Shown here: positions 50,443 through 58,212 of the stretch, piece after piece
Layout of the letters: the number at the start of each line of letters is the position of its first letter
How positions within the stretch are numbered: position 1 is the stretch's first letter
NCBI GenBank assembly: GCA_034430175.1
Contig: DAOUFI010000004.1
Location: 62,001-126,000 of the forward strand
Reading direction: 5' to 3'
Origin: UBA6107 sp034430175
GTDB taxonomy: Bacteria; Chloroflexota; Anaerolineae; Anaerolineales; Anaerolineaceae
Length of the DNA stretch: 64,000 bases
Notes under the pieces: model-generated
What the model saw: only the letters and a program-made list of their open reading frames with translations
Told to the model about the DNA's origin: nothing
The model's database searches: none
Translations under genes and position numbers: made by a program

Positions 50443-51960
50443 TCAGACGACCGGGATCAATGGAGGGAAAATTTCCTCGCTTCCCGAGTAGAATTGCAGT
50501 CCGCGGACGACGACGTAACCGCTGGCGCCGGCTTTCAACTCCAATTTCCAACGCTGCGCCTCGGTGTAAGCAAAACCGATCTTTTCATCGACCGTATTCA
50601 GTTTTGATTCAACGACACGCTCATACACACCGGCTTTCCAACGCCACAACTTCATGGCTACAGCGGCATGGAACTTCCCGCTGTGTTGGCTATGAATACG
50701 AACGGCCGTAAGCGCAACCCTGACCGGAAAATCAAGTTCCAGCGACACCCAACCGGTGGGTGTTTTTGCCGAATGCCACATGGATTCGCTATCATAGCTG
50801 ACGTTGCCTGAATCGACGCTGGGGCGGATGATGTTTTGCACGATATTGCCCGCGCGGCTGGAATAATCCTCGCCAGATGGTGTACGAACCTCGATCCTGC
50901 CTGGTTGACCGTGGAGGGTCATAGGGGGAAGAGGCACAATTTCCGGGTAAAGCGTGTATCCAGGTGGAACATCCCGTTCAGCGTTGAAATCCAACTCACC
51001 TAATCCCCGTTTGTTCAAGGCCAGACCGCGGAGATCTTCCGGGGTGAAGACCCCCGGAGTGCGACTGGGTTCAAAGCCGCGGGTATGGTGCGCCAGGTTA
51101 TAAGACATGATGGAAGCGTCGGTTTTCATGTCATATCCATAAACGGAAGAATGGGGTAGCCCAAAGGCATGTGCCAACTCATGCTGCACGGTTGATTGGA
51201 AATTGGCGATGTGAGTCAGGGCGTAGGAAGAAACCAGTACCAGGCCTCCGCCCGTGTTATATCCGCCGTTGAACACACTTCCACGGCCGGTGGGAAAATC
51301 ATTATCGTCGTTCTGGAAAACGGTGAAGCAGATATACGGGCAAGTGTAACGGTTATATCCGAGATGATGAAGGATCTCAGCGCCAATCTGGGCAAGCCCG
51401 GCATCCTTCGCGTGGCGGAAGAACTCGATATCGTAAGGTGATTCGATCACCTGCACCGATTCAGCGGCGAGGGCAAAAGTTGCCCGGCCTGGCAGCAGCT
51501 CGGCATAACGCGTTCGGGCCCAATCCAGGTGGCGCGCCAGGGCATCAATACGTGCTTCATCCGGTCGGCTGGCACCTCGCGGCACGAAGAAACACGGCAG
51601 TACAGCCACCCGCTGCGGGGGGATATATTGCGTGAGCCGTTCTTCAGGCTCGATCTCGTCTCCATTATATGTACCCGATACCTGCTTTTCAGGGTGAACC
51701 TGGCGGTTCCACAGCAGATTTCCCACTGCCTGCTCGTAGGTCCAGTTGGGTTCGTGGCCGGTTTGTTTGCCATCCCAAAAGAGCTGATATCCGCGTTCAC
51801 CATCGGATTGAGGTCGTGGCTGGACATTTTTATCTTCGATGATGAAAGGAGTGCCGCAAAATTCGCAAACCGAACTCACGTTCTTTTTGGCGGGGTCGAG
51901 GCTGGCACCGCAGTTCGGACATTTGAATGTCATGATATGGGGCATAGAGGATGACGTCAA
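50443..51960 (-). CDS. zinc ribbon-metallopeptidase fusion
   Basis: Protein of 505 residues with no signal peptide. The N-terminus (about 12-42) is a zinc ribbon, CPNCGASL...CEFCGTPF. The central domain has HELAHAFGLPHS (about residue 265), the extended HExxHxxGxxH zinc site of metzincins, with SIMSY as a likely Met-turn about 30 residues on. The C-terminal 150 residues resemble an F5/8-type beta-sandwich (WVSLELDFPVRVALTAVRIHSQHSG). Zinc ribbon with metzincin is an unusual pairing for a cytosolic protein. TTG 51960 has GGAGGG 7 nt upstream and is preferred; ATG 51945 or 51933 are alternatives. Confidence 0.75.
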   Translation of the reverse strand: MTSSSMPHIMTFKCPNCGASLDPAKKNVSSVCEFCGTPFIIEDKNVQPRPQSDGERGYQLFWDGKQTGHEPNWTYEQAVGNLLWNRQVHPEKQVSGTYNGDEIEPEERLTQYIPPQRVAVLPCFFVPRGASRPDEARIDALARHLDWARTRYAELLPGRATFALAAESVQVIESPYDIEFFRHAKDAGLAQIGAEILHHLGYNRYTCPYICFTVFQNDDNDFPTGRGSVFNGGYNTGGGLVLVSSYALTHIANFQSTVQHELAHAFGLPHSSVYGYDMKTDASIMSYNLAHHTRGFEPSRTPGVFTPEDLRGLALNKRGLGELDFNAERDVPPGYTLYPEIVPLPPMTLHGQPGRIEVRTPSGEDYSSRAGNIVQNIIRPSVDSGNVSYDSESMWHSAKTPTGWVSLELDFPVRVALTAVRIHSQHSGKFHAAVAMKLWRWKAGVYERVVESKLNTVDEKIGFAYTEAQRWKLELKAGASGYVVVRGLQFYSGSEEIFPPLIPVV

Positions 51961-52070
51961 TGTACTTCCCTCCTTACTTGAATGGCTGTGTATCGTAAGT
52001 GAATTATACCGGGGAAAAGAAACAACCAGCCACGTTGTCTGGTAGCTGGTTGCCCGTAGGTTTCTACGAC

Positions 52071-53456
52071 TTACTTTGATTTCAACAGGTACAATGTGCG
52101 TTCGCTGCCGGGGACTTTTTCCTTTTTTTCGATCTTGAAGTATTCGCCAAAGGCGGCTTCAAAGCCTTCTTCGGTGTATTGCGGGAAGATGTCCTTGCGG
52201 GTGGCCAGTAGACGCTTGACCTGGCTATCGCTCTTGGGCACGAATTCGACGATCGCCCACTTGCCGGCCGAGGCCAGGGTGGCTGCGAACGAGCCCAGCG
52301 GCACGTTATTCGAGATGGAAATGTGGTGGATGAGGGCCAGAGCCATTACCATGTCCACCGGACCACGCTGGAAGAACGAATCGCGTTCCTGGTTGGCCCA
52401 GCCGATGGCAGCGCTCGGGTTGGTCAGGTCGATCACCAGTGGCAGGATGCTCTTTTCGGCGGTTTGTTTGATGGCCAGGTAGTTCTTCTCCACGGCGACC
52501 GGATCGATATCGCTGGCTACGGTAAAGATGCCGCGTTTCGAGCCTTCGCGGCTGAAAAGTCCATTATTAGCGCCTAGATCCCACAATGAAACGGGTTTGA
52601 CTCTGTCGATCATCTTGCCGACGATCTCGCCCTTGAGTTTAAGTGAATCAGACGAATAATTGGTGGCACTGTAATATTCGCCCCATTCGGTGCCTTTGGG
52701 TTCCCACTTGAGATCGGAAACAGTCTTGGTGAGGCCATTGAGCATATTAATCTGAGCAGCTTTGCCCATAGCCAGGGTGGAAGAACCGGTTTCGGGTTTG
52801 TCAGCGTATTGTTTTTGCAGGTTGGCGTGCATGTGAATATGTAATGCCAGCCCGGAGAGACCGAATTTCGTCTTGCCCGGCAGAAGTTTGTCCGCCAGGT
52901 CGAGGGGAATACCGTCAATGTAGACACGCAGCAACTGGGTGAGGCGAATATCCACCATCGAGGCCAATGCCAGCGGAGCCAAAAAATGCTGGCAAAACTG
53001 ACGATAGCCGTCCCAAAGGGCGCCTTCGCGGTAGGTATCGAAGGACAAGGTATCGATCAGGATGGGTTTGCCGTCGATGAACTGGATATTGTAGGCGCTT
53101 GCATCCTTGAGGATCATGCCTTTGCTTAATGCCTGCTTTGCCACTTCCAGGGTCAGCAGGGCCGCGTCTTTAAGCTGAGAGAAGCTCCATTCGTACGGAT
53201 AGGAGATGAAAGGTACCGTCTGCGGTCGGATGACTTTATAAGCGAGGGCTGTGTCGGCAGGAGGTTCTTTCGTCTCTTCGTGTGAAACCAGCCAACCCTT
53301 TTCAGTGAGCAGCTTGTACAAGCCGCTCGACATCAACCTGTCGTATTCTTTTTGGTAGCTGAGATTTACCTGGCGGAAGAGTTTCCCATCTCTCTTAAAA
53401 ATGAACCCGGATGGATCGCGGAAAGACGAACCGAGTTTCTCACTTCGGTTGCTCAT
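52071..53456 (-). CDS. kinase-like/SAM methyltransferase fusion
   Basis: Protein of 461 residues. The N-terminal half has a kinase-fold remnant: KDASAYNIQF...KPILIDTLSF resembles the catalytic-loop and DxD region of aminoglycoside/choline kinases. The C-terminal half is a class I methyltransferase, with motif I SLWDLGANNGLFSR (about residue 290), DIDPVAVEKNY and ALALIHHISISNNVPL. Such fusions are often labelled nodulation-protein NoeA-like. Substrate unknown; surface glycan modification is possible. It overlaps the small upstream membrane-protein gene by 17 nt. Confidence 0.8.
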   Translation of the reverse strand: MSNRSEKLGSSFRDPSGFIFKRDGKLFRQVNLSYQKEYDRLMSSGLYKLLTEKGWLVSHEETKEPPADTALAYKVIRPQTVPFISYPYEWSFSQLKDAALLTLEVAKQALSKGMILKDASAYNIQFIDGKPILIDTLSFDTYREGALWDGYRQFCQHFLAPLALASMVDIRLTQLLRVYIDGIPLDLADKLLPGKTKFGLSGLALHIHMHANLQKQYADKPETGSSTLAMGKAAQINMLNGLTKTVSDLKWEPKGTEWGEYYSATNYSSDSLKLKGEIVGKMIDRVKPVSLWDLGANNGLFSREGSKRGIFTVASDIDPVAVEKNYLAIKQTAEKSILPLVIDLTNPSAAIGWANQERDSFFQRGPVDMVMALALIHHISISNNVPLGSFAATLASAGKWAIVEFVPKSDSQVKRLLATRKDIFPQYTEEGFEAAFGEYFKIEKKEKVPGSERTLYLLKSK

Positions 53457-53649
53457 CTATGGTTTCTTCCTCTGAAGCTTCGGGCTGCGGGGGAACATAT
53501 TTCTCACCTTTAAAGAATGCTTTGATACGTCCCCAGAACATCTTCATTAAGATTGCGATACTTCCCAGAAAGCCTGCAGCAATCAATTGAATCAGTAAAC
53601 TACCGGAACCGGGATCCAGATAACGGACATTAAAAAGAATGTGATGCAT
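53440..53649 (-). CDS. small membrane protein, YLDPGSGS type
   Basis: Protein of 69 residues. The N-terminal YLDPGSGSLLIQLIAAG is a signature of a widespread small membrane family often found next to methyltransferases or glycan genes. One hydrophobic helix (about 18-40) is followed by an RIKAFFKGEKY basic part and an acidic tail. GGAGG precedes the ATG. It overlaps the fusion methyltransferase gene, which argues for a joint role at the membrane. Confidence 0.82.
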   Translation of the reverse strand: MHHILFNVRYLDPGSGSLLIQLIAAGFLGSIAILMKMFWGRIKAFFKGEKYVPPQPEASEEETIDEQPK

Positions 53650-53772
53650 CTTGCCTCCAAAGATTTTTCTGAAGATCGATTATATCCCCATTTACTGTTT
53701 TTTTGATGTCTCGAATGGTTGAAACAGTGAGGAGAATTTCTTATACTTGTAAAGAGACTCACGGAGGTTAAA

Positions 53773-54003
53773 GTGAAAGTCATACGTTTGCTGGATGACA
53801 CTCTTGAGGTGACGGTCGGTTTCTCATGCGAGGATGCCGACCTGGAGGACAACATCTGCATCGTGGTCAATGAATCCTGCCCTGAGGATGAAAAGATTTT
53901 CAAACACGAGGAGAGTCACATTTTTCTCACCCGCAAGCAGGCGCAGAAGCTGGCCGATGCTCTGTCCGCGGCTGCGCGGGAGAGCGAATTAAACAGTACC
54001 TGA
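53773..54003 (+). CDS. small protein of unknown function
   Basis: Protein of 76 residues starting at GTG 53773 with CGGAGG upstream. It begins with a beta-strand region (VIRLLDDTLEVTVGFSCEDAD), has three Cys in the first half, and ends with a helix (TRKQAQKLADALSAAARES). Acidic overall, cytoplasmic, no recognised family. A terminator follows. Confidence 0.7.
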   Translation: MKVIRLLDDTLEVTVGFSCEDADLEDNICIVVNESCPEDEKIFKHEESHIFLTRKQAQKLADALSAAARESELNST

Positions 54004-54065
54004 GATAACTTCTTCTTGATCGAACTGATCAATGAGTTCAGAGCAATGTTATGGTATTTCTTATA

Positions 54066-54107
54066 AACAACAAAGCACGACGATTCCATCGCGCTTTGTT
54101 GTTTTTG
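54066..54107 (+). terminator. terminator after the 53.8 kb small gene
   Basis: AACAACAAAGC and GCTTTGTTGTT form an 11-bp outer stem with extra inner pairs and a T-run. It lies between convergent genes and may serve both. Confidence 0.8.
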
Positions 54108-54119
54108 TATGCTGAATTA

Positions 54120-54242
54120 CTAGTTGCCAAAGAGTATGGTAGCCAGAATGGCTATGGTCGCAACAACCAGTACGATGATAGCGGTGCGTAAAGCGCTTTT
54201 AAATTCAGGTCTCTCGGTTGGTTTTAACTCTTTGTCGTCCAT
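54120..54242 (-). CDS. 40-residue single-helix membrane protein
   Basis: Very small gene. The product has a charged N-terminus (MDDKELKPTERPEF) and one hydrophobic helix (about residues 20-38). AAAGGAT lies 6 nt before the ATG, and the gene has a clean stop next to a terminator. No family is recognised; the single-pass design suggests a regulator or small subunit in the membrane. Confidence 0.6.
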   Translation of the reverse strand: MDDKELKPTERPEFKSALRTAIIVLVVATIAILATILFGN

Positions 54243-54427
54243 TTTTTATCCTTTTTCAGGTTTGGGATTTATGCAGGTGACTAGAGGATAATGGATATTA
54301 GGTTGAAAAGATAGTTACAAATGTAAGCGATTAATGTATGACAACTCGCTAATCTATATCACTGGTAATGAAAGATAGGAATACTGTCCGCGTACCACTC
54401 AGAGTATTTATGACGCGCAATCCCCAT

Positions 54428-54460
54428 AAAAAAAGGACGCGCCTGTACGCAGGTGCGTCC
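54428..54460 (-). terminator. terminator of the secreted DUF5666-like gene
   Basis: GGACGCGCCTG and CAGGTGCGTCC form an 11-bp stem with one mismatch and a 4-nt loop, followed on the minus strand by seven Ts. Confidence 0.85.
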
Positions 54461-54486
54461 GGTATCAATCTTACTTAATGATTGGT

Positions 54487-55239
54487 TTATGGCTCTACTG
54501 TTGGCTCAAGACTCGGCACTTCAGTTGGTTCAGCGGTGGCTGTGGCATCCACGGGGAGGGTGACCACGATGGCTGCCGCGGTGGGAGTGTCAGCGTTATC
54601 GTTGAGCGGTGTGACGATCGTCACCTGGCTGCCCACGGCAAGCGTCAGAGTCGGATCCTGCAGGATGATCTGCGTATCGACGGTGACAATGAAAGTCTGG
54701 GTCGCGCCAGTCTCATCGGCAATAGTGATGCTGACACCGGGTTGATAGTCGCTGACGGTGCCCACGCGGTTGAACTGCTCGGGCGCGCCTGGAATGACAT
54801 TGATCGAACGGACGTAGATTTCTCCAGTGTCCAGATCCATGTAAGCGTGAACGGTGACGCGCATATTGATTTGCAGGTCAGCAATGGTGCTATTCTTGCT
54901 GTTGGTCGGCACCTTGACGGTTGACTGGGGAGTGAAAATCAAGGTGACGGCGGTTCCATCCTTTCGCAGCAGGGTCATTGATTCAGAAGAGACGTTCATC
55001 ACGATGCCCTGGAAATTGAGCACTTTATAAATGGGGCTCTTGGTGGGTTTGTTGCCGTTATTTCCGCTGTTGCCGGGCTTTGAATCGCTGTTGCCTTTCC
55101 CTGGCTTGGCAGTTTCAGACGCATCGGGGGTTTTCTTGGCGCCATCGGTGGCGCGCGCGGGCGCGGCCAGAACGGTGGTGACCGTCATGAATGTGACCAG
55201 CATGGCAATCAAAATCACGAAAATCAACTTTTTATTCAT
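54487..55239 (-). CDS. secreted DUF5666-like protein
   Basis: Exported protein of 250 residues. Signal peptide ends near VLAAP. A Lys/Gly/Asn/Pro-rich disordered stretch (about 30-70) is followed by repeated beta strands: FQGIVMNVSSESMTLLRKDGTAVTLIFTPQSTV, and VGTVSDYQPGVSITIADETGATQTFIVTVDTQI. This strand pattern is typical of DUF5666-type domains. A Thr/Glu/Pro-rich tail closes the protein. Role unknown. Confidence 0.75.
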   Translation of the reverse strand: MNKKLIFVILIAMLVTFMTVTTVLAAPARATDGAKKTPDASETAKPGKGNSDSKPGNSGNNGNKPTKSPIYKVLNFQGIVMNVSSESMTLLRKDGTAVTLIFTPQSTVKVPTNSKNSTIADLQINMRVTVHAYMDLDTGEIYVRSINVIPGAPEQFNRVGTVSDYQPGVSITIADETGATQTFIVTVDTQIILQDPTLTLAVGSQVTIVTPLNDNADTPTAAAIVVTLPVDATATAEPTEVPSLEPTVEP

Positions 55240-55391
55240 TATTTACCTCTATTCAAAAAAAACACGCTTCAATGTTTTGGTTATGCTCTTACAACCTAAT
55301 ACTTAAGACGTTACAACCGACAAAAAGTTGTAAAGAACGCATTAAACCACTTTACAGTATCTGAGAAGAATATTTACGTCTAAACGGAGGT

Positions 55392-56054
55392 TTATTGACC
55401 GGAACCGCAATCCATGCCAGTCAATGAGGCATAATCGCCGGTGATCTGCCGCAGGTCATCTTCCATCATGCCGTATTCCAGCTTGGCTGTTTCTGGGTTG
55501 GACATATCGAAGAAATTGGCGAGCTTCCAGACGCCGTCCACTTTGAGGAAGACATAGGCGCCATTGACGGTGCTGAGTGGTTCCTGGACGATGAGCTTGC
55601 CCTCGTAATTCAGGTCAAGCTTCTCTTCGGTCACGCAAGCCAGCGCGAGGATCTTCTCATCGCTGTATTCCACCACTTTGATTTTGGTGACCGCGGCCTG
55701 TGAGACAATTGGACAGAGGGTGCTTTCATCGAAAGACAGATAGTAGCCATCGATGTATTCCAGGTAGGGGCCGGTGTAAACCTCGGTGTGATACGAAGGA
55801 TCACGGTACATCTTGAGAGTGTGTCCGTCGATCTCGAAATTCTCGATGATGGCGGAGACCTCGTCGCCGTATTGGGCGGTCAGTTCATCGGTAGTTTCAA
55901 CGGTTGGGGTGGGGGTAAGGTTGGGTGTCGATTCTTGGCTGGACGAATGGCTGACAAAGATGAGAGTAATGAGCGCGGCAAGGAAAATCAGGGAAAAGGG
56001 CAGGAGGCGTTTTTTGTGTTTCTTTAGCCAACACAGTATCAGATTAAATTTCAT
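55392..56054 (-). CDS. membrane-anchored extracytoplasmic protein
   Basis: Protein of 220 residues. A basic N-terminus (WLKKHKKRLLPF) and one hydrophobic helix (about 17-34) act as signal anchor. A short Thr/Pro linker precedes an NTF2-like-looking domain with FEIDGHTLKMYRDPS, IKVVEYSDEKILALACVTEEK and GAYVFLKVDGVWKLANFFDM. The final residues include two Cys. No family is assigned. Confidence 0.72.
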   Translation of the reverse strand: MKFNLILCWLKKHKKRLLPFSLIFLAALITLIFVSHSSSQESTPNLTPTPTVETTDELTAQYGDEVSAIIENFEIDGHTLKMYRDPSYHTEVYTGPYLEYIDGYYLSFDESTLCPIVSQAAVTKIKVVEYSDEKILALACVTEEKLDLNYEGKLIVQEPLSTVNGAYVFLKVDGVWKLANFFDMSNPETAKLEYGMMEDDLRQITGDYASLTGMDCGSGQ

Positions 56055-56193
56055 GCCCCAATTGTAGCGCTGATGTCAAAGTAGATTGTGGAGAAGTGTG
56101 GAGGTTTGGTATTGATGAAAGAATAATTCCCATTTGTCGCTAATAGGAATCTTTCATTCTCATCGTTTTATGGAAGATAGCGTGAATGAACCT

Positions 56194-57060
56194 TTACTTC
56201 AGCTCAAAGACCTCTTCCGGTGCGAAGGCAATGCCGATCATGCTCTTACCCACGTGCGCGCCGAGCACAAGCGACAGCCGTTCCAGCGGCAGGATTGAGC
56301 ACTTGAAGCGTTTGGAGACGAGATCAATCAACTTCTGCGCGCCTTCTGGGTTTTGCGAATGCACCACCTGTACGCGGAGTTGATCGGTGCCGTTGATGTG
56401 CTTGCTGATGTACTCGACGATATTCTCGATGGCCCGTTCGAACGAACGTGCCTGACCATACTGCACGTAGGTGCCGCCGGCCTTTTCCACGCCAATGAGG
56501 GGTTTGATGTTCAACACCGAGGCGATCAGCCCCTTCATGTGGCTGATGCGTCCGCCGTGGATGAGGTACTTCAATTCTTTGAGGGTATAGACCACGTCGG
56601 TGGCTGCTGCGATCTTTTCAACGTGTGCCAAAACACGCTGCAGTGGCCAGCCGGCTTTGACAGCCCGCGCCGCTGCTTCCACCTGCCAACCGGCGGGGGC
56701 ACCCAGGGTCTTGGTGTCCAATACAGTCACGCGTGCTTCGGGGACCATGGCAGCTCCGGCTCGGGCGGCGTTGGTTGTGCCGCTCAACCCCGAGGAGATG
56801 TGGATCGAAAGGATATCGGGATCGGACTTGGCGATCTCGCGGTAGATTTCAGCAAAAGCTCCGGCAGATGGCTGTGATGTGGTTGGCAGGGCGTTGCTCG
56901 ATTCGAGCAGGTCGTAAAAATCATCGTCGCGTATATCGACGCCTTCGCGGTAGGTCTTGCCCGCGAGGGTCACGTTCAGCGGCACCACCTGGATGCCCAT
57001 TTCGTCGCATTGTTTGTCAGAAAGATATACGTTGGTTCCACTATCGGTAACAATTTTCAT
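56194..57060 (-). CDS. DegV family fatty acid-binding protein
   Basis: Cytoplasmic protein of 288 residues. MKIVTDSGTNVYLS, VPLNVTLAGKTYREGVDI, PTTSQPSAGAFAEIYREI and SIHISSGLSGTTNAARAG are the classical DegV motifs, while LKYLIHGGRISHMKGLIASVLNIKPLI marks the second half. Family members bind fatty acids and can deliver them to fatty-acid kinase FakA; no fakA is in this window. ATG 57060 has GGAGG upstream. Confidence 0.93.
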   Translation of the reverse strand: MKIVTDSGTNVYLSDKQCDEMGIQVVPLNVTLAGKTYREGVDIRDDDFYDLLESSNALPTTSQPSAGAFAEIYREIAKSDPDILSIHISSGLSGTTNAARAGAAMVPEARVTVLDTKTLGAPAGWQVEAAARAVKAGWPLQRVLAHVEKIAAATDVVYTLKELKYLIHGGRISHMKGLIASVLNIKPLIGVEKAGGTYVQYGQARSFERAIENIVEYISKHINGTDQLRVQVVHSQNPEGAQKLIDLVSKRFKCSILPLERLSLVLGAHVGKSMIGIAFAPEEVFELK

Positions 57061-57285
57061 TAATAAAACCTCCACAGTGCAGTTCTGCACCGCTTCATTA
57101 TCGTTGTTTTTACGGATTTGTCAGTATGCCCTAGGATAGATTTTTGAGGTTACTCGAGTAATGCTATTGAGACAATTTTTTCAACAATTCACGATAATGA
57201 TTAATCTCATCGTATGGGCATGGTCCTAAAGAGTAGGGTACGAAGTCTGCAACGCGCCGAGCCTGTGTACAAGCAGCTTATCCCC

Positions 57286-57326
57286 GAATGACGCGAATCT
57301 TCCCAATAAAGAAATTCGCGTCATTC
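57286..57326. repeat. 13-bp inverted repeat of ATTCGCG type
   Basis: GAATGACGCGAAT and ATTCGCGTCATTC are perfect arms separated by 15 nt. It lies in the 310-nt gap between degV and the deacetylase gene, next to more GCGAATT pieces. It belongs to the same dispersed repeat type as 37.2 and 42.0 kb. Confidence 0.6.
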
Positions 57327-57370
57327 GTCAGTTTTCGCGCAATTCGCGGAAAAAAGGTGAAAGACTAAAT

Positions 57371-58201
57371 CTAGAATGTTACCAGTTCGATCTCAAGGTC
57401 TTTAAGGAGCGCTTTTACTTTCGGGTCGGTTAACACCGTCAATTCAACGCCGCGCGTGTCGCTGTAATCGGAGATCTGGCGCAGTTCTTCGGTCACCACG
57501 GCCGGGTGGCACATCAGTTCGCAAAGCTGCCCCTCCACGCTTTCAGAAGTCTGACGCAGAATCTCTTCCAGGTGTGAAAGCGTGGCTCCTTCATCGTAAA
57601 AGTTGGCGAAGAACCGCTGCGGGCGTTTGGGATCGAACTTATGTAGCAAAGCATCTACCGCTTTTTTATCCTCGTCAGGTTGCCCGCCGGGCAGGTAATC
57701 GGTGACGGTGTTGTTTACATCGGCAAACGGATTACGGATGGAACAGCGCAGTTCTGCAGCCAGGCGCAGCATGCGCTCAAACAGGGCGGGGGAGAAATAC
57801 GAGCTGTGATGATGTGAATCGAGATGATCAGGGTTCTTGCCCGTGGTCTTGATAAATAACTCCACCTGGGCGTGCCATTCCGCGTCCACCTGGTCAAGGT
57901 TGATCTGTCCCAATCGTTCGATCAATTGATCGCGGCGGTGGAATCGTCCGACCGCGTCCACCAGTGTGGAGACCTTCGCGGCTGGCAGCACCGGGATCCC
58001 AGTGGTCAGCACCAGGTGCACGCCGAGGCCAAGTCGTGGACAAAGCGCCTGTGCTACGCCCAATTCATCCACAGCAGCGGGACGGTTCATCATGGTGGTG
58101 GTGGAAGTGACGATGCCCCGCAGGTGGGCTTGGCGGATACCTTCGGAGACACCGGAAGTATGTCCATAATCATCGGCGTTGACGATCAGTTTATGCGTCA
58201 T
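57371..58201 (-). CDS. ChbG/YdjC-type carbohydrate deacetylase
   Basis: Protein of 276 residues. IVNADDYGHTSGVSEGI supplies the paired Asp of the metal site, LGLGVHLVLT and LDSHHHSSYFSP the His residues, and QLCELMCHPAVV the late His. The family deacetylates N-acetylated sugars, as in chitooligosaccharide or hopanoid-sugar metabolism. It starts 11 nt after the HD-GYP regulator gene, as last gene of the signalling operon. ATG 58201 is preferred to TTG 58210. Confidence 0.87.
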   Translation of the reverse strand: MTHKLIVNADDYGHTSGVSEGIRQAHLRGIVTSTTTMMNRPAAVDELGVAQALCPRLGLGVHLVLTTGIPVLPAAKVSTLVDAVGRFHRRDQLIERLGQINLDQVDAEWHAQVELFIKTTGKNPDHLDSHHHSSYFSPALFERMLRLAAELRCSIRNPFADVNNTVTDYLPGGQPDEDKKAVDALLHKFDPKRPQRFFANFYDEGATLSHLEEILRQTSESVEGQLCELMCHPAVVTEELRQISDYSDTRGVELTVLTDPKVKALLKDLEIELVTF

Positions 58202-58212
58202 AATGTTCAACC

